Positions 1 through 6,933 of a stretch of 13,873 nt of DNA are shown here, piece by piece; positions within the stretch are counted from its first letter, which is position 1, and every line of letters begins with the position of its first letter. This DNA comes from Candidatus Omnitrophota bacterium. Its GTDB lineage: Bacteria; Omnitrophota; Gorgyraeia; S143-82. A program made the position numbers and the translations under genes. Under the pieces are notes generated by a model. The model did no database searches. It was not told the origin of the DNA and was given only the letters and a program-made list of their open reading frames with translations. Where the stretch lies: contig JALVWL010000079.1 in assembly GCA_027034965.1 (NCBI GenBank), forward strand, positions 1 to 13,873, written 5' to 3'.

Positions 1-124
1 ATATTAAAACTAGTTTTGAGCCTTTGAATTGTGGTTTTTAGTTTTGCGTTTTGAGTTTTTAGTTGTTTTTCTTTATCCCACAACGAGTTCCATTATATCA
101 TAAATTTCTATTGCATAATCCGGG
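1..124. repeat. Intergenic repeat element, copy C (right-hand part, cut by window edge)
   Basis: This AT-rich stretch lies downstream of the DUF2156-like gene. Read on the minus strand it contains about eight consecutive 7-bp units of the type AAAACTN in phase (roughly positions 66 back to 10). It shares the word TTGTGGTTTTTAGTTTT with copy A at about 7113-7130. Its right end, 114-124, reads CCCGGATTATG on the minus strand, identical to the left terminus of copy A at 6934-6944. That end directly abuts the TAA stop codon of the neighbouring gene (125-127). A 12-bp palindrome, AAAACTAGTTTT, lies at 6-17. No ORF or classical terminator hairpin was recognised here. The other end of the element is outside the window. 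Confidence 0.7.
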
Positions 125-949
125 TTAAAAATCTATCCTATACTGCGGTATCAATAGGAAAGGTCTGTAGGAGTCCTTGTTATAGCGGAGGGTCTCTATC
201 CCATTGTGGCCAAGGGTATTTATATAGGAACATCCCATTTGCTCTATTCGCTGGCACATCTTATAAAATAATAGAGAGGCGCATCTGCGCCAAGCCCAAC
301 CCAAGAATTCATAGACAACAAAGGCGGTCTTTCTTTCTATCAAAGAGAGACTAAAACCAACCAGCCTTTCTTCAACAAAGACACCCAACTCTATCGTAGG
401 GACAAACTCCCTTATAAGCTCAAGATTCCTCAAACTGTAGTCCAGGACATCCTTCATAGAGGCCGCACCTATATCAGACTGACCCTGCCTTTCAGTATAT
501 CCCGAGGACCAATCCTTGACTACCTCAAACAGGTCATCGGCCAACATTACCAAATCAATCTCCTGTATACGCAGGACCCTAAGGCATCTATTTATGACAC
601 CACGCCTCTTTCGGAACATATTGCCAATAGAAGATGTCCTGTAGACGAATTCCCAATCAACAAGCCTATGCCTGGCGTCAGGATACCTGGCTAGGTCATC
701 CAGACAGGCGGCATTCAAGAACCCAGCATCAGCAGCAATAGGATTGTCCCTGGCATCCCCTTTCCCCAGATAAAATGGGATATATGCCCCAAAGAAGTCC
801 CTCGCAACAACCCATTCCCTATCTATTATCAATCGGGCCTCAGGATAAGACAAAAGAAGAGAGAGAGGATAACAGAAAAAAGGAATAATATCTCTGAATC
901 TGTTCCTATAACAGGTCAACAGAAAAGACAGTTGGCTGGGCTTCACCAC
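125..949 (-). CDS. Stand-alone DUF2156 / phosphatidylglycerol lysyltransferase C-terminal-like protein (GNAT fold)
   Basis: A 274-residue protein that resembles the soluble C-terminal domain of MprF-type lipid aminoacyltransferases (DUF2156, a tandem GNAT fold). What I see: an aromatic/basic stretch at residues 100-124 (EFVYRTSSIGN then FRKRRGVINR), the family's usual lead-in; a GNAT-like block at about 187-232 (LGVFVEERLVGFSL, then a helix rich in Arg and Leu); and a C-terminal NTLGHNG...YNKDSYRPF...YRI motif at 244-272. There is no transmembrane flippase region, so it is not a full MprF. The substrate is unknown; transfer of an aminoacyl or acyl group is inference from the family. The start is one of two adjacent GTG codons (949 or 946), 12 bp after the upstream cysteine-cluster gene, with AGGGA about 6 nt before. 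It is the last gene of the run, and its TAA stop touches repeat copy C. Confidence 0.75.
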   Translation of the reverse strand: MVKPSQLSFLLTCYRNRFRDIIPFFCYPLSLLLSYPEARLIIDREWVVARDFFGAYIPFYLGKGDARDNPIAADAGFLNAACLDDLARYPDARHRLVDWEFVYRTSSIGNMFRKRRGVINRCLRVLRIQEIDLVMLADDLFEVVKDWSSGYTERQGQSDIGAASMKDVLDYSLRNLELIREFVPTIELGVFVEERLVGFSLSLIERKTAFVVYEFLGWAWRRCASLLFYKMCQRIEQMGCSYINTLGHNGIETLRYNKDSYRPFLLIPQYRIDF

Positions 950-961
950 AGTCTATCCCTG

Positions 962-1489
962 TCAAAACTTTATCTCTTTCAATAGATCCAGATTCCCTGG
1001 ATACTCGGCAATCATACTAGGATGGGTGCCTATCTCCTCCCTGCCCTTGGAGGAAAGCAAGAACCTGGCAAGGAAATCCACAAATTTTTCCACCCGCCAC
1101 TTTTCATCCTGATCGTAGAGCCTCTTCACATAAGGACACTCCTTATCCACAGCTATGAAGATAGCCCCATCCTTCTTAACCAAGAGAAAGGGATAAAGCA
1201 TACAGTCAAATGACCTGACCGGATAGACATTACAGCAATTCTTCTCTGGATCAAAAAACGGACAGATATAGAAGTCTTCAAACTCCCTTACCTTTACACG
1301 GACATCTATATCCGACAACTCCTCTGAATTTGCCTTGTTAAACACAGAGGCAGGATGGCCCTTTTGCAATATGCTTTCCACCTCTTTCACACTGAAAACC
1401 GGAATCCACGGACTTACCCTGCTGGTAAATCTGCAACACCTATCGCACTTAAGACACACCTCAGTCGGTACAAATGTCCTCAACTGCAT
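962..1489 (-). CDS. YkgJ/CxxCxxCC-type cysteine-cluster protein
   Basis: A 175-residue protein of the widespread YkgJ-like (zinc or iron-sulfur binding, UPF0153-type) cysteine-cluster family. The N-terminal signature is CLKCDRCC with Cys12, 15, 18 and 19. Further cysteines are Cys76 (ICPFF), Cys85 and Cys86 (NCCNVYP), Cys96 (FDCMLYPF) and Cys118 (ECPY). This spacing matches the family pattern of a CxxCxxCC head followed by C...C.IY..RP..C..YPF. It presumably coordinates a metal; the biochemical role of the family is not settled and I do not assign one. The start is an ATG at 1489 with GGGAGG 6 nt upstream. It lies 14 bp after acpS and 12 bp before the DUF2156-like gene, so it is very likely co-transcribed with both. 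The pairing with the GNAT-like gene may be functional. Confidence 0.85.
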   Translation of the reverse strand: MQLRTFVPTEVCLKCDRCCRFTSRVSPWIPVFSVKEVESILQKGHPASVFNKANSEELSDIDVRVKVREFEDFYICPFFDPEKNCCNVYPVRSFDCMLYPFLLVKKDGAIFIAVDKECPYVKRLYDQDEKWRVEKFVDFLARFLLSSKGREEIGTHPSMIAEYPGNLDLLKEIKF

Positions 1490-1503
1490 ATCTGCCCTCC
1501 CAT

Positions 1504-1833
1504 CTAGCCTCTTATACAGACTGCCACGGCATATTCCTCGGTATGCGAAATAGATACCTCCAGATCAGCCTCTGGATAGACCACTCTTGGCGCCCCAGTT
1601 CTATCGTTTACAACGGATATCTTATAAAACGGCACTGGAGAATCCAATACTTTTATTATAGCCTCTTTTACTGCAAACCTTCCAGCCAAATGTTGGAAAT
1701 AGGCACTGCCTGTCCTCTTTCCTGCCATACGGAGCTCATCTTCAGAATAGATGCGCCTTAGAAATCGATCCCCCCATCTAGATATAATCCGTTCTATCTT
1801 CTTTACACTGACGATATCAACCCCTACCCTCAT
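1504..1833 (-). CDS. acpS: Holo-[acyl-carrier-protein] synthase
   Basis: Transfers 4'-phosphopantetheine from CoA to a serine of acyl carrier protein, activating it for fatty acid synthesis. From the start at 1833 the protein has 109 residues. Visible motifs: GVDIVSVKKIE at 4-14, with Asp6 a likely Mg ligand; FLRRIYSEDEL at 24-34; LAGRFAVKEAIIKVL at 49-63, with Glu57; and SISHTEEYAVAV at 94-105. The open frame continues upstream to 1878, but ATG 1833 fits the family N-terminus, overlaps the recJ TGA stop (ATGA, 4-bp overlap) and has a strong Shine-Dalgarno. It is slightly short: the loop after KEAIIKVL, where most AcpS proteins have a GTG-containing segment of about ten extra residues, is reduced to DSPVPFYKI. 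The catalytic residues look intact, so it is probably active. Confidence 0.93.
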   Translation of the reverse strand: MRVGVDIVSVKKIERIISRWGDRFLRRIYSEDELRMAGKRTGSAYFQHLAGRFAVKEAIIKVLDSPVPFYKISVVNDRTGAPRVVYPEADLEVSISHTEEYAVAVCIRG

Positions 1834-3497
1834 ACGGACCTCCTCCAGTCCTTGAGCTCGAGTTGTGGCTCCTGCCAACCATTAAAGGAATTTAACAGGG
1901 GCGCGGCAACGATGTCTATCTTCGAGGCTGATGAGATCTCCTCCACTTCTTCTCCAAAACCAAAACCAACCACAGGAATAGAAAGGCGGCCATCTGTAAC
2001 CCAGAACTTGATTGCTCCTCTCGCCATCTTTCTAATACCACCCTTTATTCTCAGGCCTTGAAACAGAAACAAGGGTCGTTCATTTCCCTCCCCAAACGGC
2101 GCCAGTCTCTCAAAGTCCTCTAGCAGATTAAAAGAGAGCATATCCAGTCTCAACCTTCCATCTATCCTCAGGGAAGGAACCATCTTGTCCCTGTGGTGCA
2201 GGGCATAGACATTTATCTCGCTAAAGAATCTCTCAATATTTCCACTCCTGATAGAAAGGCCAGCCGCACCCTTATGCCCGCCGAAACTCTCCAGAAGGTG
2301 GCCTGCGGCCGATATTGCCCCGGTTATATCGAAATCCCCAAGAGACCTGCCAGAACCCCTGCCCACACCAGAATCAAGGGCAATGGCAATCGATGGCCTG
2401 GAAAACCTCTCCACTAATTTAGAGGCAATAATCCCTACCACTCCAGGATGCCAGTCGTCAGAACAGACAACCAAAACAGTCGCACCTTCCTGTGCCTGCC
2501 GCTTTGCCTGAGAAAGGGCCTCCTGGAACATATCTTCCTGTATCCTCTGCCTATCGGCATTCCTGCCATCAAGGAGCCGGGCTATCTTTCTGGCCTGAAA
2601 CAGGTCCTGAGAGGTCAACAACTCAAAGGCATCCATTGCCGAAGATAGTCGACCTGCTGCATTCAGTCTGGGACCGATGACAAAACCAATACTCCTGACC
2701 GAGACAGAGGCCAAGCGGGCCTCTTCCATCAACGCAGTAATACCAGGCCTGCGGCTGTTACTGACCGCCTCAAGACCATAGTGGACTATTATCCTATTCT
2801 CCCCCAGAAGCGGAACCACGTCCGCTATTGTGCCAAGGGTAGTCAGATCCAGGAACTTCCTTTCGTCGCGCAATATAAAAGAGGCAAGTTTATAGACTAT
2901 CCCAACCCCTGAGAGCTCTTTATATGGATACGCACACCCCTTGAGCTTCGGATTCAATATGGCATCTGCAGGAGGGAGTCTATCTGCGGGTATGTGGTGA
3001 TCCGTAACAATCACCTTTATCCCCTGGGCCTTCAAATCAGCAATCACATCCACTGCCCTGATACCGCAATCCACGGTTATTATTAGATCAGGATCGTAGA
3101 GGGAAAGACACCTATCCACTGCCTCTCTGGTTAGACCATAGCCCTCTTTTATTCGATCCGGGATAAAGACATCTGCGTCAACCCCTATCTCTATAAGGGT
3201 CTCATACAGGACCGCACTAGAGGTTATTCCGTCGACATCATAATCTCCATATATAACGATCCTCTCATTATTGGCCGCACAATTCAGAATAATCGAGACG
3301 GCCTTCTCCATATCAGCCATCAGCTCTGGAGGATAGAGGTAGTCAAGGGAGGGATTCAAAAATCGCATTGCCTCATCAGGAGAATCAATCCCGCGCTGAA
3401 CAAGGATATGGGCCAAAAGGGCATCTATCCCCAGTTCACTCTCAAGGAGCCTCCTCTTACTGCCATCGACCCTAGGAATAATCCATTTATATCGCAA
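1830..3497 (-). CDS. recJ: Single-stranded-DNA-specific 5'-3' exonuclease RecJ
   Basis: RecJ degrades single-stranded DNA 5' to 3' in recombination and mismatch or base-excision repair. The 555-residue protein is near full family length. DHH-family motifs, all intact: I, YGDYDVDG (83-90, Asp85/87/89); II, TVDCG (141-145, Asp143); III, DHH (166-168) with NPK and GVG following; IV, TIADVVPL (223-230, Asp226). The DHHA1 half shows GRGSGRS (379-385) and FGGHKGAAGL (405-414). The last 110 residues form the OB-fold DNA-binding domain, with the APFGEGN signature at 466-472. Translation most likely starts at TTG 3497: AGGAGG lies 5 nt upstream and no ATG is better placed. The SD shares bases with the ribD TAG stop, and the 3' end overlaps acpS by 4 bp. 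Confidence 0.97.
   Translation of the reverse strand: MRYKWIIPRVDGSKRRLLESELGIDALLAHILVQRGIDSPDEAMRFLNPSLDYLYPPELMADMEKAVSIILNCAANNERIVIYGDYDVDGITSSAVLYETLIEIGVDADVFIPDRIKEGYGLTREAVDRCLSLYDPDLIITVDCGIRAVDVIADLKAQGIKVIVTDHHIPADRLPPADAILNPKLKGCAYPYKELSGVGIVYKLASFILRDERKFLDLTTLGTIADVVPLLGENRIIVHYGLEAVSNSRRPGITALMEEARLASVSVRSIGFVIGPRLNAAGRLSSAMDAFELLTSQDLFQARKIARLLDGRNADRQRIQEDMFQEALSQAKRQAQEGATVLVVCSDDWHPGVVGIIASKLVERFSRPSIAIALDSGVGRGSGRSLGDFDITGAISAAGHLLESFGGHKGAAGLSIRSGNIERFFSEINVYALHHRDKMVPSLRIDGRLRLDMLSFNLLEDFERLAPFGEGNERPLFLFQGLRIKGGIRKMARGAIKFWVTDGRLSIPVVGFGFGEEVEEISSASKIDIVAAPLLNSFNGWQEPQLELKDWRRSV
1838..1846 (-). promoter_or_regulatory. Shine-Dalgarno for acpS that decides the start
   Basis: GGAGGAGGT on the minus strand lies 4 nt before ATG 1833, inside the 3' end of recJ. 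It supports translational coupling of acpS to recJ and argues against the in-frame upstream start at 1878. Confidence 0.85.
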
Positions 3498-3502
3498 CCT
3501 TT

Positions 3503-3508
3503 CCTCCT
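3503..3508 (-). promoter_or_regulatory. Shine-Dalgarno supporting the TTG start of recJ
   Basis: AGGAGG on the minus strand sits 5 nt before TTG 3497. The stop codon of ribD (TAG) is embedded in the run TAGGAGG, so termination of ribD and initiation of recJ are physically linked. Confidence 0.85.
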
Positions 3509-4661
3509 ATCCCTTCGAGACAAACGAAAATTCCATCCACAGCTCGTCTCCTACCCTCTCAAGAACATCCAGAGACAGCCACTTCCTATCAGCCAGGAGA
3601 GAACCCTCAATAGATACCCCAGGCTCCCCAGATCCGATAATAGAATTTGATAGACAAACCAAGAGCCTATCTACTAGACCCTGACGAATAAATGAACCCA
3701 CTAGGGTTGGTCCTGATTCAAGGACCAGACGGGATATACCCTGTTTGGCCAGCATACCCAGGACCTCGGAAAGATTCAATCCATATCTATCAGAAGATAC
3801 CCGCGCAATCGAGAGAAACTCTGCCTTACTACCTGCTCTCGATAAGAATCTCTGAATCTCTCTCACAGAAACCTTCTCAGAAGTAAATATAAAAACAGGG
3901 TTGTCTTTATTCACTGATTTAAAGAGATTCATATCCGGAGAAAGCCTTAACCTGGAATCAAGCACCACCCTGTAAAAGGGCGTCTTCCTCCTACGCATAA
4001 GGGAAGAGCTTGCCCTCAGGGTCAGACGGGGATTGTCCTTTAGTACAGTATTTATGCCGGTTATCAGGCCATCTGACCTGAAACGCAGCCTATTATGGAC
4101 GTACTGGCGCATACGCTCACTGGTTATCCACTTCGATGCACCAGTTGAATCAGCAATACGGCCATCGATAGTCTGGGCTATCTTGGATATAATAAACGGA
4201 CGCCCCTGCGTTACGAAGACCCTAAATGGCGAATATAGCCTCTCCAATCTCCTCTCGAGTTCTCGGGAGAGCCTGGGCTTTAGCAGCTCTATACCATAGT
4301 CCCTCAGGAGACGACTCTTCTTGTGATGGATCGGATTTGGATCCCAGACGCCAACGACCACCTTCTTGATACCAGAAGAGATAATCGCATCCGTACAAGG
4401 CGGGGTACGTCCCCAGGAAGAACAGGGCTCAAGAGATACATAGAGCTGGGCACCCTTGAGCGCATCCCTACCATAGCGCCTCATTGCCCGCTTTATCGCC
4501 AGGGCCTCACCATGCAATGTCCCGGGTCCCTTGTGCACGCCCTCTGCAAGGACCCTATCGCCCTTGGTTATTAAGGCCCCAACAGATGGATTAGGCAGGG
4601 TAAGGCCGTCCCATTCCTCTGCCAATTCTATCGCCCTCTCCAGGAATTCCCTCTTATACAT
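3507..4661 (-). CDS. ribD: Bifunctional riboflavin biosynthesis deaminase/reductase RibD
   Basis: Deaminates the GTP-derived diaminohydroxyphosphoribosyl-pyrimidine and then reduces its ribosyl side chain with NADPH, steps two and three of riboflavin synthesis. The 384-residue protein has both domains. The deaminase (about 1-145) has PNPSVGA (23-29), the zinc site His50 and Glu52 in HGE, and Cys80/Cys89 in EPCSSWGRTPPC. The reductase (about 153-380) has SKIAQTIDGRIA (159-170), SKWIT (176-180), GINTVLKDNPRLT (202-214) and the LESGPTL motif (314-320). Some usually conserved residues differ: HAE is HGE, PCSHxGRTPPC is PCSSWGRTPPC, and the DPNPxVxGKG segment is DPNPIHHKKS. The zinc ligands remain, so both activities are probably kept. 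The start ATG overlaps the PHP gene by 8 bp, and recJ follows 9 bp after the stop. No other rib genes are in the window. Confidence 0.95.
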   Translation of the reverse strand: MYKREFLERAIELAEEWDGLTLPNPSVGALITKGDRVLAEGVHKGPGTLHGEALAIKRAMRRYGRDALKGAQLYVSLEPCSSWGRTPPCTDAIISSGIKKVVVGVWDPNPIHHKKSRLLRDYGIELLKPRLSRELERRLERLYSPFRVFVTQGRPFIISKIAQTIDGRIADSTGASKWITSERMRQYVHNRLRFRSDGLITGINTVLKDNPRLTLRASSSLMRRRKTPFYRVVLDSRLRLSPDMNLFKSVNKDNPVFIFTSEKVSVREIQRFLSRAGSKAEFLSIARVSSDRYGLNLSEVLGMLAKQGISRLVLESGPTLVGSFIRQGLVDRLLVCLSNSIIGSGEPGVSIEGSLLADRKWLSLDVLERVGDELWMEFSFVSKG

Positions 4662-5469
4662 AACAATCGAATAGGGCCTTTGCCTGGTCTTCCGTCAATC
4701 CCACCCTTCCCAGGAAATCCTCTTTCTTCGCCGAGCCATGGAAGTCCGACCCACCTGTGCAGGCCAGCCCCCTCTCTTGGGCAAGGGCCTCCAACTCAAG
4801 GACAAATCTGGGATTATGTTCAGGATAATATACCTCAATCCCCCACAGCGGAAAGCTATCCAGTATTCGTGGCAGGAGGCGGCTTGCCACAAAGATCGGA
4901 TGCGCAAGCACAGGCAATCCACCTGCGGCAATAATTACCTCCACTGCCTCTTCCAGGGCAAGCCTCTTTGTGGGCACATAATAAGGGCAATCATATCCAA
5001 TAAATCTGCTGTAGACCTCTCGAATGTCTCGGGCGTATCCCTTATCTATAAGGGCCATTGCCAGATGAGGCCGCCCTACAACCCCGCCCTTCGCATAGTC
5101 CAGGACCATATCCAGGGATATTTGAAGGCCGGCCTTCCTCAATCTCGCAACCATCTCATCCATCCTATCCCGACGTCGCATACGCTGCCTGGCAAGCACG
5201 CCCAATAGGTCCCCATTCTCTATATCAATAAAATATCCCAATAGATGGACCTCTGAATCCATATATTCACAGCTCAACTCAACACCAGGCACTACCTCGA
5301 CCCCATAATAGGGAGCTACCTCCTGGGCCCTCTCGATACCATCCACGGTATCGTGGTCTGTAACAGCAATCATAGACAGCCCTCTCAATCTGGCCAGTGA
5401 AACCAGTGCATCAGGGGCATAGGTTCCATCAGAACAGCTCGTATGTGTATGCATATCGCAAAATATCAT
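4654..5469 (-). CDS. PHP-domain phosphoesterase (RNase AM / nucleoside 3',5'-bisphosphate phosphatase type)
   Basis: A 271-residue PHP-domain protein of the YciV/TrpH-like group, whose characterised members remove phosphate from nucleoside 3',5'-bisphosphates and trim RNA 5' ends. The metal-binding motifs are complete: DMHTHTSCSDG (5-15, His7/His9), VTDHDTVDG (36-44, His39/Asp40), PGVELSC (61-67, Glu64), GRPHLA (132-137), LAHP (188-191) and GSDFHG (240-245, Asp241 region). The frame is open to a TTG at 5487, but that codon overlaps the ribosome-binding GGAGG, so ATG 5469 is preferred and puts DMHTHT at its usual place near the N-terminus. It starts 28 bp after trpS and its stop overlaps the ribD start. 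The exact substrate is inferred from the family only. RNA or nucleotide turnover would fit the nearby NYN-domain gene. Confidence 0.9.
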   Translation of the reverse strand: MIFCDMHTHTSCSDGTYAPDALVSLARLRGLSMIAVTDHDTVDGIERAQEVAPYYGVEVVPGVELSCEYMDSEVHLLGYFIDIENGDLLGVLARQRMRRRDRMDEMVARLRKAGLQISLDMVLDYAKGGVVGRPHLAMALIDKGYARDIREVYSRFIGYDCPYYVPTKRLALEEAVEVIIAAGGLPVLAHPIFVASRLLPRILDSFPLWGIEVYYPEHNPRFVLELEALAQERGLACTGGSDFHGSAKKEDFLGRVGLTEDQAKALFDCYV

Positions 5470-5478
5470 AAAGGGACT

Positions 5479-5485
5479 ATCCTCC
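5479..5485 (-). promoter_or_regulatory. Shine-Dalgarno for the PHP-domain gene
   Basis: GGAGGAT on the minus strand lies 9 nt before ATG 5469. It overlaps the alternative in-frame TTG at 5487, which would leave that codon without an upstream ribosome-binding site. Confidence 0.65.
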
Positions 5486-5497
5486 AATCTCTAAATC

Positions 5498-6484
5498 TCA
5501 GGTCTTTCCCCAAATCTGTTTTCGCACCTTGGACCATACGATAGAAGCCATCTCCCTTGCCCGCCTGGCACCTGACTCAAGAATCGCCTGCACCTCATCC
5601 ATATGCCCGAGGTAATAGCGGCGCCTATCCTTTATAGGGGCCAACCTTTCCACAATCCTATCCGCCAACCTGCGCTTGCATTCCACACAGCCTATCTGAG
5701 CAGAGCGACAGGCCACATCTATGTCCTCGACCTCATCCTGAGAAAAGACTTTGTGATACAGATACACACTGCAGACCTCTGGATGTCCAGGGTCGCTGCG
5801 CTTTATCCTCTCTGGATCCGTTATCATCTTCGATACCTTCTTCCGTATAGCACCTTCTTCCTCAGAGAGATTTATCACATTGCCATAGCTCTTACTCATC
5901 TTCCGACCGTCAAGTCCAGGCAGCCTGGGGACCTGAGTCAAAAGTGGTTGCGGTTCAGGAAGATTGAGTCCAAAATGATAATTCGCCCTCCTGACTATCT
6001 CTCGCGCAAGCTCGAGGTGCGGGATCTGATCCTCGCCCACCGGAACCACCTCGGCCTCGTAGATCAATATATCGGCGGCCTGGAGTACAGGATAACCTAT
6101 AAATGCGTGGGTCTGTATGTTGCGCGTCTTCAGATTTTGGAGCTGCTCCTTATAGGTAGGACACCTCTCTAACCAGCCAAGGGGAGTCAGTATCGAGAAT
6201 AACATATACATATCCAGGTGTTCCCTTACCTCTGACTGCAAAAAGATAACCGCCTTATCAGGATCCACTCCACAGGCCAGCCAATCGATCACATTATCGT
6301 AGATATAGTCTCGCAGTCTCTCATAATTCTCGTATTCGCTCATTAATGCATGCCAATCAGCCACCATAAAGAGACACTCGTAGCTACTCTGCAGGTCAAC
6401 CCAGTTACTCAAGGCCCCCACCAGGTGTCCCAGGTGAAGGGGACCCGTAGGCCGCATACCGCTCAGGACCCTCTTTTTACCCAT
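5498..6484 (-). CDS. trpS: Tryptophanyl-tRNA synthetase
   Basis: A class I aminoacyl-tRNA synthetase that charges tRNA-Trp. The 328-residue length is normal for the bacterial enzyme. The ATP-binding HIGH motif appears as HLGH (17-20) after SGMRPTGPL, and the KMSKS loop is exact at 195-199 (GRKMSKSYGN). The tryptophan/ATP pocket segment VPVGEDQIPHLELARE is at 147-162, and the MADWHAL-like motif of the family is VADWHAL (41-47). The C-terminal helical anticodon-binding region is complete. The ATG start at 6484 overlaps the 3' end of the NYN-domain gene by 22 bp, so translation is probably coupled; GAGGAG lies 11 nt upstream within that gene. The PHP gene follows closely. No trp biosynthesis genes or Trp attenuator are visible. 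Confidence 0.97.
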   Translation of the reverse strand: MGKKRVLSGMRPTGPLHLGHLVGALSNWVDLQSSYECLFMVADWHALMSEYENYERLRDYIYDNVIDWLACGVDPDKAVIFLQSEVREHLDMYMLFSILTPLGWLERCPTYKEQLQNLKTRNIQTHAFIGYPVLQAADILIYEAEVVPVGEDQIPHLELAREIVRRANYHFGLNLPEPQPLLTQVPRLPGLDGRKMSKSYGNVINLSEEEGAIRKKVSKMITDPERIKRSDPGHPEVCSVYLYHKVFSQDEVEDIDVACRSAQIGCVECKRRLADRIVERLAPIKDRRRYYLGHMDEVQAILESGARRAREMASIVWSKVRKQIWGKT

Positions 6485-6930
6485 AGCCTGTAGAGCTCCT
6501 CGTTTATCTCCTCAACATCCTCTTTCCCTAAACCATCCTTATCCTCTGAGACAGTTTCGCTATCCTCTTTCCTCATCAATGAGATAAACTCGTCTACCTT
6601 CAAAGAGGAGACACCCGCCTTTCTGGCATAGAAAGCAACCTCTCTGTCATCACTGACCACAATTCCAGCCGAAGGCCTCATCCTGGCAAGGATCTTCTCA
6701 ATCTTCTTATCCGCGGTGTCATTACCCGAAAAGACTATCTCAAAAGAAGGAAATTTAAATATTATATCAGGATTTCTCTGGCCATCAAACACAACTATTA
6801 TCCTATTCTTTTTGGACCAGGAAATCGGATGGCGATGCAAAAATCGCAGAAACCCCCGCCTTAGATCCCCCCAGGAATGCCTCTTTTTCAGCTTACAAAT
6901 AATATTATAGGCGTCCAAAATATACAGCAT
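6463..6930 (-). CDS. YacP-like NYN-domain putative endoribonuclease
   Basis: A 155-residue protein of the YacP-type NYN (PIN-like) family; the Bacillus subtilis member Rae1 cleaves mRNA on the ribosome. Acidic active-site positions are visible: ILDAYNII (4-11, Asp6 and Asn9), VVFDG (46-50, Asp49), SGNDTADKKIEKIL (68-81, Asp71/Asp74) and VVSDDREV (91-98, Asp94/95). After about residue 120 comes a charged, probably flexible tail. Ribonuclease activity is inferred from the family, and the physiological target cannot be deduced. The ATG at 6930 is only 3 bp from the terminus of repeat copy A, so the leader lies within the repeat and the only SD-like bases are GGGA from that terminus. It is the first gene of the compact downstream run. 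Confidence 0.85.
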   Translation of the reverse strand: MLYILDAYNIICKLKKRHSWGDLRRGFLRFLHRHPISWSKKNRIIVVFDGQRNPDIIFKFPSFEIVFSGNDTADKKIEKILARMRPSAGIVVSDDREVAFYARKAGVSSLKVDEFISLMRKEDSETVSEDKDGLGKEDVEEINEELYRLWVKRGS

Positions 6931-6933
6931 TAT

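Noticed and set aside
4738..5208. A 156-codon plus-strand ORF opposite the PHP gene
   Set aside because: It lies entirely antisense to the PHP coding sequence, whose metal-binding motifs are complete; no family resemblance was seen in the plus-strand product.
5603..6172. A 189-codon plus-strand ORF opposite trpS
   Set aside because: It is fully antisense to a well-supported trpS gene, has low-complexity content without recognisable motifs, and is explained as a shadow frame.
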